From Shouchella tritolerans (GTDB taxonomy: Bacteria > Bacillota > Bacilli > Bacillales > Bacillaceae_D), in the NCBI RefSeq assembly GCF_025770735.1, contig NZ_JAODPB010000001.1, positions 1,238,986 through 1,302,985 on the forward strand: a stretch of DNA of 64,000 nucleotides, written 5' to 3'. Positions 33,790-42,917 of this stretch are shown one piece after another. The position numbers and the translations under genes were made by a program. Each line of letters starts with the position of its first letter. Position 1 is the stretch's first letter. Under the pieces are notes generated by a model, which was not told the origin of the DNA, did no database searches, and saw nothing but the letters and a program-made list of their open reading frames with translations.

Positions 33790-36129
33790 ATGGCTGCTCG
33801 ATTAAAAGAAGAGCTCCTTGCCTATTTTCAAAATGAGGCGAAAAAGCCTGTTACAGTAGATGAACTAGAAGAGCAGTTCGGCATAGCTTCTGGTGATGCC
33901 TTTAAAACGCTGATCCAAGGCTTGAATGAGCTGGAAGAAGAAGGGAGCATTGTGCGTACGCGGACAAACCGCTATGGCATCCCCGAAAAAATGAATTTAG
34001 TGCGTGGCCGTGTCCAAGGCCATGCAAAAGGATTCGCCTTTGTGTTACCTGAAAACGGCGAGGAAGACATTTATGTTCCACAAGGTTCCTTGTCAGGGGC
34101 CATGAATGGCGACATCGTCCTTGTCCGCATGGATGAACGGACAAGCGGCGCCCGGGCGGAAGGAAAAGTGATCCGCATTATTGAACGGAAAGTGACAGAA
34201 GTTGTCGGCGAATATAAACAGTTTTCTTCGTATGCGTTAGTGGTTGCCGACGACAAACGGATTAGCGCGGACTTCCTTGTTGTCAACGGGCAGGAAAAAG
34301 GTGCAGTCGATGGCCACAAAGTAATCGCGACGATTACAAAATATCCAGAAGGCCGCTTCGGCGGGGAAGCAGAAATAAAAGAAGTGCTTGGCCATAAAAA
34401 TGACCCAGGCATGGACATTCTGTCGATCATTTACAAATATGGCATTTCTCAAAGTTTTTCCGAAGAAGCGCTTGCACAAGCGGCAAACGTGCCAGATGCG
34501 ATCTCAGAAGCAGACTTGCAGGAAAGGCGCGACTTAAGGAATGAGGAAATCGTCACCATTGATGGAGCTGATGCCAAAGACCTAGACGATGCTGTACAAG
34601 TAAAAAAATTAGAAAACGGCCATTTTTTGCTAGGCGTACACATTGCTGATGTTTCCCATTATGTCGAAGAAGGGTCGCCAATTGATAAGGAAGCGTCTGA
34701 CCGCGCTACGAGCGTCTATCTAGTTGACCGTGTGATTCCGATGATTCCACACCGCCTTTCGAATGGCATTTGCAGCTTAAACCCAAAAGTAGACCGTTTG
34801 ACGCTGTCTTGCCAAATGGAAATCGACCAAAATGGTGGCGTTGTGAACCACGAGATTTTCCAAAGTGTCATTCGAACGACAGAGCGAATGACGTATAGCG
34901 ACGTCAACAAAATACTAGTCGAACAAGACGAGGCCTTGAGAGAGCGCTATGAAGCGCTAGTGCCGATGTTTGAAGCAATGGAAGAATTGGCACAGGTTTT
35001 AAGAGACAAACGCTTCGCCCGTGGCGCCATTGACTTTGACTTTAAAGAAGCAAAAGTGCTTGTCAATGAAGAAGGCAAAGCGACAGATGTTGTACTGCGA
35101 GAGCGCTCAGTTGCGGAGAAACTAATTGAAGAATTTATGCTTGCCGCTAATGAGACAGTTGCTGAACATTTCCATTGGCTAAAATTGCCTTTTGTATACC
35201 GGATCCACGAAGACCCTGATGCGGATAAATTCAATTCGTTTTTAGAGTTTATTACTGGGTTTGGCTATGTGGTTCGGGGCACAGCTAATACCGTCCATCC
35301 CCGTGCCTTGCAAGCCCTTTTAGAGGAAATTGCTGGGGAACCAGAAGAAATGGTGATTAGCCGCGTCATGCTCCGCTCAATGAAACAGGCGAAGTACGAC
35401 GTCCACCCTGTCGGCCACTTTGGGTTGTCAGCAGACTTTTATACCCATTTTACTTCGCCAATCCGCCGGTATCCTGATTTGCTCGTCCATCGCCTCATCC
35501 GCACTTACTTGATCAAAGGCAAAACGGATCGCAATACGACGGCAAAATGGCAGGAAGTTCTGCCTGGTTTAACAGCTCACGCATCGGAAATGGAGCGACG
35601 CGCAATTGACGCTGAACGGGACACAGACAGTGTGAAAAAAGCCCAATACATGGAAGATAAAATTGGGGAGACGTTTACAGGGATCATTAGCGGCGTTACC
35701 AACTTCGGTTTATTTGTCGAATTGGAGAACACGGTAGAAGGGTTAGTCCATGTTAGCTATTTGACAGACGATTACTACCATTATGACCAAAAGCATTATG
35801 CGATGATTGGCGAACGAAGCGGCACCGTTTTCCGCATCGGCGATGAACTCGAAGTCCGTGTTATTCAAGTAAATGTCGAAGAAGCATCGGTCGACTTTGA
35901 AATTGTCGGTATGCAGCCGCGCAAGCCGCGGAAAACACCTGAGCGGCCAAAAGTGATTGATGGCGGAAAAAGACAGCAGCGGAACGGAAAAAAACGTGAC
36001 AAGAATCGTTTGACAGGCGATCCGAAAATAGATGGCAACCGGTCAACGGCAAAGCGGAAGAAAAAACCGTTTTATGAAAACGCCCCTAAAGCGAAGCGAA
36101 AAAAAGGCCGTCGTAAAACACGAAAATGA
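33790..36129 (+). CDS. rnr: Ribonuclease R
   Basis: A 779-residue 3'-5' exoribonuclease. An N-terminal winged helix and two cold-shock domains are followed by the RNB catalytic domain with the metal-binding aspartates in [16 protein letters not shown]. An S1 domain ([33 protein letters not shown]) comes next, and then a very basic tail. It degrades structured RNA, and in bacteria it works with tmRNA-SmpB on stalled messages, both of which lie downstream. ATG 33790 follows AGAAGGAGGG; the upstream frame overlaps est. Confidence 0.97.
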   Translation: MAARLKEELLAYFQNEAKKPVTVDELEEQFGIASGDAFKTLIQGLNELEEEGSIVRTRTNRYGIPEKMNLVRGRVQGHAKGFAFVLPENGEEDIYVPQGSLSGAMNGDIVLVRMDERTSGARAEGKVIRIIERKVTEVVGEYKQFSSYALVVADDKRISADFLVVNGQEKGAVDGHKVIATITKYPEGRFGGEAEIKEVLGHKNDPGMDILSIIYKYGISQSFSEEALAQAANVPDAISEADLQERRDLRNEEIVTIDGADAKDLDDAVQVKKLENGHFLLGVHIADVSHYVEEGSPIDKEASDRATSVYLVDRVIPMIPHRLSNGICSLNPKVDRLTLSCQMEIDQNGGVVNHEIFQSVIRTTERMTYSDVNKILVEQDEALRERYEALVPMFEAMEELAQVLRDKRFARGAIDFDFKEAKVLVNEEGKATDVVLRERSVAEKLIEEFMLAANETVAEHFHWLKLPFVYRIHEDPDADKFNSFLEFITGFGYVVRGTANTVHPRALQALLEEIAGEPEEMVISRVMLRSMKQAKYDVHPVGHFGLSADFYTHFTSPIRRYPDLLVHRLIRTYLIKGKTDRNTTAKWQEVLPGLTAHASEMERRAIDAERDTDSVKKAQYMEDKIGETFTGIISGVTNFGLFVELENTVEGLVHVSYLTDDYYHYDQKHYAMIGERSGTVFRIGDELEVRVIQVNVEEASVDFEIVGMQPRKPRKTPERPKVIDGGKRQQRNGKKRDKNRLTGDPKIDGNRSTAKRKKKPFYENAPKAKRKKGRRKTRK

Positions 36130-36194
36130 CAGCTTTTGGATAGTGTCCCGTCGTGTATGACTAGGACATCCGACAGTTTCTTACATGTACCTTC

Positions 36195-36224
36195 TTGCAC
36201 GATGCTTGTTTTCTCTCGTACACT
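36195..36224 (+). promoter_or_regulatory. Candidate promoter of the DoxX gene
   Basis: TTGCAC (36195-36200), 18 bases, TACACT (36219-36224), shortly before the start codon. Confidence 0.5.
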
Positions 36225-36247
36225 ACAAGCAATAAGGAGGGAGAAAC

Positions 36248-36643
36248 GTGACAAAAACAGAAATTGGCATATTGCTTGTCCGTGTCACAACAGGAATCAT
36301 TTTCCTATTCCACGGGCTTGATAAGTTTAATGGCGGAATTGAAGGGACGGGCGCGTTTTTTGATTCAATCGGCATTCCAGCAGCAATGGCGAGCGTTGTT
36401 GCCTTTGTCGAGATCATTGGCGGGCTCGCCCTTATCCTCGGATTAGGCACACGTATTATTGGCGCTGTGTTTGCGGCGATTATGGTTGTGGCCATCATAA
36501 CCGCCAAATGGGAAGCAGGCCTGCTTGGCGGCTACGAGCTTGATCTCATTTTGCTGGTAACTTCGCTTTTGCTTGTGTTAAACGGCAGCAAACTGCTTGC
36601 CATCGATCAGCTTTTTGGAAAGAAAAAGCGCCGTCGCTTTTAA
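36248..36643 (+). CDS. DoxX-family membrane protein
   Basis: A 131-residue protein with four hydrophobic helices and the family motifs LLVRVTTGIIFLFHGLDKFNGGIEG and VVAFVEIIGGLALILGLGTRIIGAVFA. DoxX/SURF4-like proteins are poorly understood; some act in redox stress or thiosulfate metabolism. It ends with a basic tail (FGKKKRRRF) on the cytoplasmic side. GTG 36248 follows AAGGAGGGAG. It sits between rnr and smpB with its own likely promoter and is not part of the conserved core order, so it is probably an insertion. Confidence 0.85.
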   Translation: MTKTEIGILLVRVTTGIIFLFHGLDKFNGGIEGTGAFFDSIGIPAAMASVVAFVEIIGGLALILGLGTRIIGAVFAAIMVVAIITAKWEAGLLGGYELDLILLVTSLLLVLNGSKLLAIDQLFGKKKRRRF

Positions 36644-36726
36644 CGTCTGTCGTTTAGAGAAATTGACGAATGACCGCTCCATTGGTACGATAAAAGGAAG
36701 ATGGTAGAAAGATGCAGGTGGAACGC

Positions 36727-37197
36727 ATGGGAGAAACGACAGAAGGCAAAGTTGTTGCACAAAATAAAAAAGCACGCCATGATTATTTTATTGAAGAAAC
36801 ATTTGAAGCGGGCATTGTCCTAACCGGAACAGAAATCAAGTCGATTCGGGCTGGAAAAATGAATTTAAAAGATTCGTTTGCCCGCATCAAAAATGGCGAA
36901 GCTTTTCTGTACAATGCCCACATCAGTGAATACGAACAAGGCAACCGTTACAACCACGAACCGACACGGCCGCGGAAACTGTTGCTCCATAAAAAACAAA
37001 TCAATACATTAATTGGGCAAACGCAGCAAAAAGGCTATTCAATCGTGCCATTAAAAGTCTATATTAAAAACGGCTTTGCCAAAGTGCTTATCGGACTGGC
37101 AAAAGGGAAGAAAAACTACGATAAGCGAGAGACATTACGGCGAAAAGACGCGAAGCGCGAAGTAGAACGGGCGATAAAAGAGCGAATGCGCGGTTAA
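36727..37197 (+). CDS. smpB: SsrA-binding protein
   Basis: A 156-residue OB-fold RNA-binding protein that carries tmRNA into stalled ribosomes. The motifs [29 protein letters not shown] and [47 protein letters not shown] are standard. The basic C-terminal tail ([31 protein letters not shown]) enters the mRNA channel. ATG 36727 follows AGGTGG and gives the same length as B. subtilis SmpB. The tmRNA gene lies just downstream. Confidence 0.97.
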   Translation: MGETTEGKVVAQNKKARHDYFIEETFEAGIVLTGTEIKSIRAGKMNLKDSFARIKNGEAFLYNAHISEYEQGNRYNHEPTRPRKLLLHKKQINTLIGQTQQKGYSIVPLKVYIKNGFAKVLIGLAKGKKNYDKRETLRRKDAKREVERAIKERMRG

Positions 37198-37220
37198 TGG
37201 AAGTGGGAAACGGCAAATTG

Positions 37221-37248
37221 TTGACATTTCAACAGAATGTAGTATAAT
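37221..37248 (+). promoter_or_regulatory. Promoter of ssrA
   Basis: TTGACA (37221-37226), 16 bases, TATAAT (37243-37248): both hexamers are consensus. The short leader up to 37286 would be removed by RNase P. Confidence 0.88.
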
Positions 37249-37286
37249 GAAATATCCAGGCATTGACCTGGACTTTTCAAAAACAA

Positions 37287-37638
37287 GGGGACGTTTTGGA
37301 TTCGACAGGGATAGGTCGAGCTTGCGTTGCGAGCCGAGGGGTCGGCCTCGTAAAAACGCACAAGCCAATAACTGGCAAAGAAAACAACAACTTCGCTCTA
37401 GCTGCGTAAGCTAAGCGGTCTCTCCTCTCCATCGCCCATGTGGAGTGGCTGAGACTCAACTTTAGTGGGATACGCCTTTCTCCCCCCGCCTGAGGGAGAG
37501 GGAAGAGACTAATCAGGCTAGCTGCACGGAAGCCTGTCTTTGGGCTGAAGTGCTAGCGAAATACGAATACAAAGACTACGCTCGTAGAAGCGTAAGTGTC
37601 GTTATCTCTGGACGTGGGTTCAATTCCCACCGTCTCCA
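37287..37638 (+). ncRNA. ssrA: Transfer-messenger RNA
   Basis: The 5' end GGGGACG pairs with CGTCTCC near the 3' end to form the tRNA-like acceptor stem. The T-arm sequence GGGTTCAATTCCC is present. The tag reading frame at 37374-37409 encodes GKENNNFALAA followed by TAA, so the full tag is AGKENNNFALAA with the first Ala from the charged tmRNA. The discriminator A at 37638 is followed by TA, so CCA is not encoded and must be added. It frees stalled ribosomes and marks the incomplete protein for ClpXP-type proteases. Confidence 0.96.
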
Positions 37639-37641
37639 TAT

Positions 37642-37690
37642 AAAAGCCACGGAAGTGTTGATTTATCAACATTTCCGTGGCTTTTCTTTT
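37642..37690 (+). terminator. Terminator of ssrA, probably bidirectional
   Basis: 20-bp stem with a single G-T pair (AAAAGCCACGGAAGTGTTGA against its complement) and a TTTA loop, T-rich on the + side and A-rich before it. It can also end the convergent VOC gene. Confidence 0.95.
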
Positions 37691-37709
37691 TGGAGCGAAT
37701 CGACTTGTT

Positions 37710-38090
37710 TCAGAATTTACCCTTGTCACATTGTACATTAAATTTGTTCCCATCAGGATCATAGAAATCTAAAAATAGATTGCCAAGCCCATCATCCATA
37801 ATGTTTTCCACTTTGACTGCGTTGCTTTTTAAGTGATTGGCTAACTCTTTTATATGTTTGCATTGAAAGGCAATCACTGGATGTGCTTGATTGTTGACTT
37901 TAAATGTTGCAGTAGTTTGATGAGTGGATTCAACTAAAAATAACATTTGGCCAGAGGGAAAATTTAATTGTGCTTGTCTCTCCTCTTCACTATGCCAAAC
38001 AAATTCAAGGTGTAGTATTTCCTTATACCACTTGATCGCATTTTCTAAGTGTGACACGGGAACATGACAATACAGTATTTGTTCTAACAT
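37710..38090 (-). CDS. VOC/glyoxalase-family protein
   Basis: A 126-residue vicinal-oxygen-chelate fold protein with two beta-alpha-beta-beta-beta halves. Candidate metal ligands are His in ILYCHVPV and a Glu or Asp in the second half; LDFYDPDGNKFNV is a family end motif. It may be a glyoxalase, dioxygenase or antibiotic-binding protein; sequence alone does not choose. A strong AGGAGG precedes the ATG at 38090. The stretch 38091-38329 upstream holds no other gene. Confidence 0.75.
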   Translation of the reverse strand: MLEQILYCHVPVSHLENAIKWYKEILHLEFVWHSEEERQAQLNFPSGQMLFLVESTHQTTATFKVNNQAHPVIAFQCKHIKELANHLKSNAVKVENIMDDGLGNLFLDFYDPDGNKFNVQCDKGKF

Positions 38091-38338
38091 AATGGGCCTC
38101 CTGGATTTTTAGGTTTATCAAGTACAATTCGCTCGATTTTTTGTAAAATCCTGTTGGTCCTTCGTGGCTGTTTCAATAAACCTTTATATCCAATCCTCCT
38201 AACATCCCTTTTTGACTGTCAATCAGTCTTCAAAAATAGAGCTCGGTAAACATCGCCAAAATAAAAGATTCCTAAACGGCCATTATTTGTGTATAATTAT
38301 CAAATACATAGATTAAATATACAGAATGGGTGTCTACT

Positions 38339-39718
38339 ATGGAATCATACAAATCGGTACAATCAAACAAACAGCATCCTATACGGTCGCGCCATCTTGC
38401 GACGTTTCTTATTCCTTCTTTAGCCGGAGCGGTCCTGTTTTTAGTCCCTGTGAAAATAGACGACAATTGGACTGTTTTCATTGGCTATTTGGCTGGTTTA
38501 ATAGAAGGCGGCCTTTCTGGCGTTTTGCCTAGCTTTTTATTGGCCTTGCTCGTGTTTTCCGGTGTTGCTTCGTTTTTGACTTGGGCGTTTAAACCTAGAT
38601 TTATCTTGGACAAGCCAGCCTTGAAAACATTGTTTTATACATCTTTTACTTGGACGGCGATTCGCGTCCTCGGCGCTGTATTTGCACTAATGGTCATGAC
38701 GGGGACTGGAATGGAAATGGTGTACAGCCCAGCAACAGGTGGGACAGTGTTTACGGATTTATTGCCTGTTCTTGCCGTTTGGTCGGTTGTAATGGGCCTG
38801 CTAATGCCGCTTTTGCTTGACTACGGGTTGATGGAGTGGCTTGGTACGCTTGCCCAAAAAATTATGCGCCCACTGTTCAAATTGCCAGGGCGCGCTTCTG
38901 TTGATTCTCTTGCCTCGTGGATGGGCAACAACATGATGAGCATTTTAATCACGATCAATCAATATGAAAATCGCTATTATACTAAAAAAGAGTCTGCTGT
39001 GATCGTCACGAATTTTACGATCACATCTATAGGCTTCAGTTTAATTATCGCTAAAATGCTAGGGTTGGAACATCGCTTTGTATCTTTTTACATGACGGTT
39101 CTTGTTGGCGTTTTGCTCGCTGCTTTTATTTGTCCGCGCATTCCGCCGCTATCGACAATGAAAAATACATATCACCTCGACCAACCTGGTGCGATAAAAG
39201 AAACGGCGGTCACAGGTTCTATATGGAAAAGCGCCTTTGCCCGTGGCGTCGATAAGGCCAAACAAGCGCCCCGTATAAGCACAGTGTTAAAAAAAGGGGC
39301 ATTCAACGCATTGGATATTTGGTTCGGCATGTTGCCACTTGTAATGGCAATCGGCACGCTTGCCTTAATGGTCGCCGAATATACACCTGTATTTACGTAC
39401 CTTTCCTATCCACTTGTGCCTGTATTGGAATGGATGCAGATTCCAGACGCAGAGGCAGCTGCGCCAGCCATGCTTGTCGGCTTTGCAGATATGTTTTTGC
39501 CAGCTATACTAGGAGCAGGGATTGAAAGCGAGTTGACGCGTTTTGTCATTGGCGCTGTTTCGCTCATTCAACTTGTTTACATGTCTGAAATTGGCGTTAT
39601 GCTTATTCGTTCAAGCATCCCGATCAACTTCTGGCAACTGTTTGTCATCTTTATTCAACGTACAGTGATTGCTTTGCCTGTCGTTGTGTTGATTGCCCAC
39701 TTTATGATTTATCGTTAA
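38339..39718 (+). CDS. YjiH-family membrane protein (nucleoside-recognition domain)
   Basis: A 459-residue integral membrane protein with about ten helices, built from two nucleoside-recognition (gate) domains. Recognisable regions are [65 protein letters not shown], and [43 protein letters not shown]. YjiH relatives often sit beside amino-acid or dipeptide catabolic genes and may be transporters. The aminotransferase gene starts 13 bases later, so the pair may take up and transaminate an omega-amino acid. ATG 38339 is chosen over GTG 38330 because GGGTG lies about seven bases before it. Confidence 0.85.
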   Translation: MESYKSVQSNKQHPIRSRHLATFLIPSLAGAVLFLVPVKIDDNWTVFIGYLAGLIEGGLSGVLPSFLLALLVFSGVASFLTWAFKPRFILDKPALKTLFYTSFTWTAIRVLGAVFALMVMTGTGMEMVYSPATGGTVFTDLLPVLAVWSVVMGLLMPLLLDYGLMEWLGTLAQKIMRPLFKLPGRASVDSLASWMGNNMMSILITINQYENRYYTKKESAVIVTNFTITSIGFSLIIAKMLGLEHRFVSFYMTVLVGVLLAAFICPRIPPLSTMKNTYHLDQPGAIKETAVTGSIWKSAFARGVDKAKQAPRISTVLKKGAFNALDIWFGMLPLVMAIGTLALMVAEYTPVFTYLSYPLVPVLEWMQIPDAEAAAPAMLVGFADMFLPAILGAGIESELTRFVIGAVSLIQLVYMSEIGVMLIRSSIPINFWQLFVIFIQRTVIALPVVVLIAHFMIYR

Positions 39719-39731
39719 AGGAGTGCCCTTA

Positions 39732-41015
39732 ATGCCACAAGAATGGAATGATTTAGCACAAACAATTCCGTACCGCCTTGCACCAAGCATGGCGAAAGAC
39801 CATCCGAACTTGCCTGTAGAAAAAGAAGAAGGCTGTTATTATTACGGTGTCGACGGAAAAACCTATTTAGATTTTACATCAGGCATTGCTGTGACCAATG
39901 TTGGACACCGCCATCCAAAAATTGTCGCGGCGATCCAAGAAGAAGCTGGACGTTTTACGCATGGGCCAATTGGCGTCATCCAGTATGAATCAATTTTACA
40001 GCTTGCCAATGAGCTGGCTGAAATCATGCCAGGTGATTTAGATTGCTTCTTTTTTGGCAACAGTGGAACCGAGGCTGTAGAAGGAGCGCTTAAACTTGCC
40101 CGCCATGTGACAAAACGCCCGTACGTCATTTCTTTTAATGGCTGTTTCCATGGACGGACGCTTGGGTCGCTTAGCGTTAGTACGTCAAAAGCTAAGTACC
40201 GCAAGCACCAGCCTGCACAAGGGATGGCTTATCAAATTCCATATTATATGCCTGGCGATACGGAAGAACAAGCAATTGCCAAGCTTGAGGATTCATTTGC
40301 CTCCTTATTTGCCCACCAAGTATCAGCAGATGAAGTGGCAGCCGTCATTATTGAACCTGTTCTTGGGGAAGGGGGGTATATTGTACCGCCTGCCTCTTGG
40401 TTAAAACGAATTCGGTCTATTTGTGACGCGCACGGAATGTTGCTTATTTTTGACGAAGTGCAAACAGGGTTTGGCCGGACAGGAGAGTGGTTTGCCGCAC
40501 ATACCTTTGGTGTCGTGCCTGACATTATGGCGATTGCAAAAGGGATTGCTTCTGGGCTGCCACTTAGTGCAACTGTGGCCAATCATAAGCTTATGCAAAA
40601 GTGGCCTCTAGGAAGCCATGCTACGACTTTTGGCGGCAACCCCATTGCGTGTGCGGCGGCACGGGCAACAATTGCAGTAATAAAAGAGGAACAGTTGCTC
40701 GACAATGCCAAACAAGTAGGTGCATATGCAAAAGAACGCTTGAGCGCCATGCAACAAAAATGGCCGCAAATTGGTGCTGTTCGCGGTATAGGGATGATGT
40801 TTGGTATTGAAATGGTCGACCCTGAAACGGGCGAAAAAGACGGAGACACTGCTGCAAAGATTTTGGACCTTGCATTAGAAGAAGGCGTTCTCTTTTATTT
40901 TTGCGGCAATGCCGGAGAAGTGTTGCGGATGATTCCGCCATTGACTGTTACCAAAGCGGAAATCGATGAAGGCTTAGCGAAATTGGATCGGGCATTATCG
41001 CGGCTAAACGAGTAG
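39732..41015 (+). CDS. Class III aminotransferase (GabT-like)
   Basis: A 427-residue PLP enzyme of the acetylornithine/4-aminobutyrate aminotransferase group. The segments [25 protein letters not shown] and [19 protein letters not shown] contain the cofactor contacts. The Schiff-base lysine is in [14 protein letters not shown]. The C-terminal [17 protein letters not shown] is typical. The amino donor is probably an omega-amino acid such as 4-aminobutyrate, but ornithine-like donors are possible. ATG 39732 follows AAAGGAGTG. It is co-transcribed with the YjiH-family gene and followed by a terminator. Confidence 0.88.
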   Translation: MPQEWNDLAQTIPYRLAPSMAKDHPNLPVEKEEGCYYYGVDGKTYLDFTSGIAVTNVGHRHPKIVAAIQEEAGRFTHGPIGVIQYESILQLANELAEIMPGDLDCFFFGNSGTEAVEGALKLARHVTKRPYVISFNGCFHGRTLGSLSVSTSKAKYRKHQPAQGMAYQIPYYMPGDTEEQAIAKLEDSFASLFAHQVSADEVAAVIIEPVLGEGGYIVPPASWLKRIRSICDAHGMLLIFDEVQTGFGRTGEWFAAHTFGVVPDIMAIAKGIASGLPLSATVANHKLMQKWPLGSHATTFGGNPIACAAARATIAVIKEEQLLDNAKQVGAYAKERLSAMQQKWPQIGAVRGIGMMFGIEMVDPETGEKDGDTAAKILDLALEEGVLFYFCGNAGEVLRMIPPLTVTKAEIDEGLAKLDRALSRLNE

Positions 41016-41101
41016 GTACAGGTACCGATACGCCCTTTCATTAAGTTTTTGGACAACAAAGTGTAGCGTGTAAAAGGCGTTCACTTTTACCACATTAAAT
41101 G

Positions 41102-41127
41102 AAAAGCAGCAGTAGCTGCTTTTTTTG
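41102..41127 (+). terminator. Terminator of the YjiH-aminotransferase unit
   Basis: 9-bp stem AAAAGCAGC/GCTGCTTTT with an AGTA loop, and T residues to 41127. Confidence 0.9.
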
Positions 41128-41336
41128 TTTTTTATCTAGTAGTTATGGAGCAACATGCACAGCATGTCTCTTTTTTGTATAGACCATTCTTTCTTAACAA
41201 CGCTTCCTCAAAATGAAAAAACTTTTCGTGATACAAAAAACATCATTTTTACAGTTGGGAAAATTCATATAACGTAGCGTAAAGCAGCATAATCATGTTA
41301 TTTTGTAACCGATTCTAATGTACGAAGAGGAGGATT
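41128..41336. other. Control region upstream of the lipase, little resolved
   Basis: With the terminator before it this makes a 321-base gap without a gene. TGTAACCGATTCTA (41304-41317) resembles a cre site with two mismatches, close to the lipase start. No convincing promoter hexamer pair was found. Confidence 0.3.
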
Positions 41337-41954
41337 ATGGTGAAATTGATTCGCTTGTCATTTTTAACTGTTCTAATATGTTTGCTTACATGGGGAATTG
41401 CTTATTCTTCTGAAGCCCACGCACAACAAACGTCGAGTCTCGATTTTGATAAACCGATTGTGCTTGTACACGGGATTGGAGGAGCGGGTTACAATTTCTA
41501 TAGCATTGAAAGAAAGTTAAGAAGCATTGGCTACGATCGATCTGACTTACATGCAATAGATTTTGCCGACCGCTCCGGCAACAATTATAGAAACTCCCGG
41601 CAATTAAGGGACTTTATTAATGATCTGCTAACAGATTATGATGTGGACGAAGTAAATATTATAGCCCACAGCATGGGAGGAGCGAATACACTACGGTACC
41701 TTACCCAACTTGGCGGCGTAGAACATGTAGACAAAGTTATTACGCTAGGAGGAGCCAACCGGTTGGGAGCAAGTTCAGTGCCAGACGGGGTCAGCTTTAC
41801 ATCCATTTATAGCAGCTCCGATTTAATTGTAGCAAACAGTTTATCGCGAATTGACGGGGCAAATAACATCCACGTTCCAGGCGTAACACATCTACTTCTT
41901 TTGACAAATAACAGGGTTCAAGATCTGATTATTGAGGCATTAGAAAAGGAATAA
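41337..41954 (+). CDS. Secreted lipase, LipA-like
   Basis: A 205-residue small lipase. A Sec signal peptide (MVKLIRLSFLTVLICLLTWGIA then YSSEAHA) probably ends after AHA, giving an extracellular enzyme of about 175 residues, similar to B. subtilis LipA. The nucleophile is in AHSMGG, the same Ala-for-Gly variant of the GXSXG motif as LipA. The oxyanion-hole motif VLVHGIGGAGYNFYS and the probable catalytic His in VPGVTHLLLL are present. Lid-less activity on lipids or esters is expected. AGAGGAGG lies very close to the ATG, so GTG 41340 is an alternative start. Confidence 0.9.
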   Translation: MVKLIRLSFLTVLICLLTWGIAYSSEAHAQQTSSLDFDKPIVLVHGIGGAGYNFYSIERKLRSIGYDRSDLHAIDFADRSGNNYRNSRQLRDFINDLLTDYDVDEVNIIAHSMGGANTLRYLTQLGGVEHVDKVITLGGANRLGASSVPDGVSFTSIYSSSDLIVANSLSRIDGANNIHVPGVTHLLLLTNNRVQDLIIEALEKE

Positions 41955-41958
41955 AAAC

Positions 41959-41989
41959 AGGTGTCTTTCTTCGGATAGGCGCCTTTTTT
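41959..41989 (+). terminator. Terminator of the lipase gene
   Basis: 7-bp stem with two G-T pairs (AGGTGTC against GGCGCCT), then six T residues. In 41990-42252 no other gene or site was recognised. Confidence 0.65.
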
Positions 41990-42252
41990 CGTGCTTTGGA
42001 GGGAAGCGGGATCTTAATAAGAGACTTGTTGTCTGTTAAGCGAATAAGGATAAGGCAACCTAGTACTAAAGAGGACTGCTAAAGCGAAGCTAGTGCAAAC
42101 TTTATGATGTACAAGAAATAGGCTAATAATGGAGTAAATACTTTTTATACATAAAAACATATATAAGGCAAATAAAAGACGATTTGTAGGTGATCACCAT
42201 CTTGTTTTCTGTGGAATATACTATTCAATCAGCAAGCAGGAGGGGTCGGCAC

Positions 42253-42888
42253 ATGGATCGGCAAAAAGTGTGCTTTATTAGCTGTGTCAATGATGAAGAT
42301 CAGTATGCCCGGGCTGCCAGCCATATTGACATGCTTTATCCGCCAAAAGGAGTAACGGTAGAAAAAATTGCGATACGTCATGCAAAAAGCATGGCAAGTG
42401 GCTACAATGAAGCAATGAAAAAAAGCGATGCTCGTTACAAGGTGTATATTCGCCAAAATACGATGATCATAAATCGAATGTTTTTGCATGATTTGCTGTT
42501 TTTATTTGAACAACATCCTGACTTAGGCATGTTCGGCGTCATTGGCGCAAAGGACTTGCCTGCTTCAGGTATTTGGTGGGACAGTCCCACCAAAGCCGGT
42601 AAAATTTTGGAACATCGTCATACGTATGGTTATTTATCGTTTTTAGAAGCGGAGTATGCATACCAACAAGTCGAGGCGATTGATGGCGTCTTAATGGCTA
42701 CCCAATACGATTTGCCTTGGCCGGAAATGGTTGATGGCTGGCATGTATATGACACCGCCCAATCTCTAAAATTCCAGCAAGCTGGATTAAAAGTTGGTAT
42801 TCCTCATCAACCACACCCGTGGGTTTTACACGAGTCCGCCTCGGCGCGCTATGTCTCCTTGTTTCAAAAATGGCGAAACTCCTATTGA
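42253..42888 (+). CDS. Glycosyltransferase-like protein (StrF/Glyco_tranf_2_5 type)
   Basis: A 211-residue protein that looks like a short GT2-type glycosyltransferase of the Glyco_tranf_2_5 group: KVCFISCVNDEDQYARAASHI at the N-terminus, then YNEAMKKSDARYKVYIRQNTMIINRMFLHDLL and IDGVLMATQYDLPWPE. The DXD-like metal site is not clear, so donor and acceptor cannot be stated. ATG 42253 follows AGGAGGGG at seven bases; the frame extends further upstream to 42190 without a ribosome-binding site. It stands alone, convergent with the SgrR-type gene. Confidence 0.7.
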   Translation: MDRQKVCFISCVNDEDQYARAASHIDMLYPPKGVTVEKIAIRHAKSMASGYNEAMKKSDARYKVYIRQNTMIINRMFLHDLLFLFEQHPDLGMFGVIGAKDLPASGIWWDSPTKAGKILEHRHTYGYLSFLEAEYAYQQVEAIDGVLMATQYDLPWPEMVDGWHVYDTAQSLKFQQAGLKVGIPHQPHPWVLHESASARYVSLFQKWRNSY

Positions 42889-42917
42889 TGGCATCACCTA
42901 AAGGTGTGTTGCTAGGC

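Noticed and set aside
37553-37762. 69-codon - strand frame over the tmRNA 3' end
   Set aside because: It overlaps the tmRNA tRNA-like domain and the terminator, and shows no start signal; it is a by-product of the RNA gene.
41304-41317. cre site before the lipase
   Set aside because: Two mismatches, including the conserved CA end, make it too weak to list as a site in its own right; it is noted in the control-region entry only.
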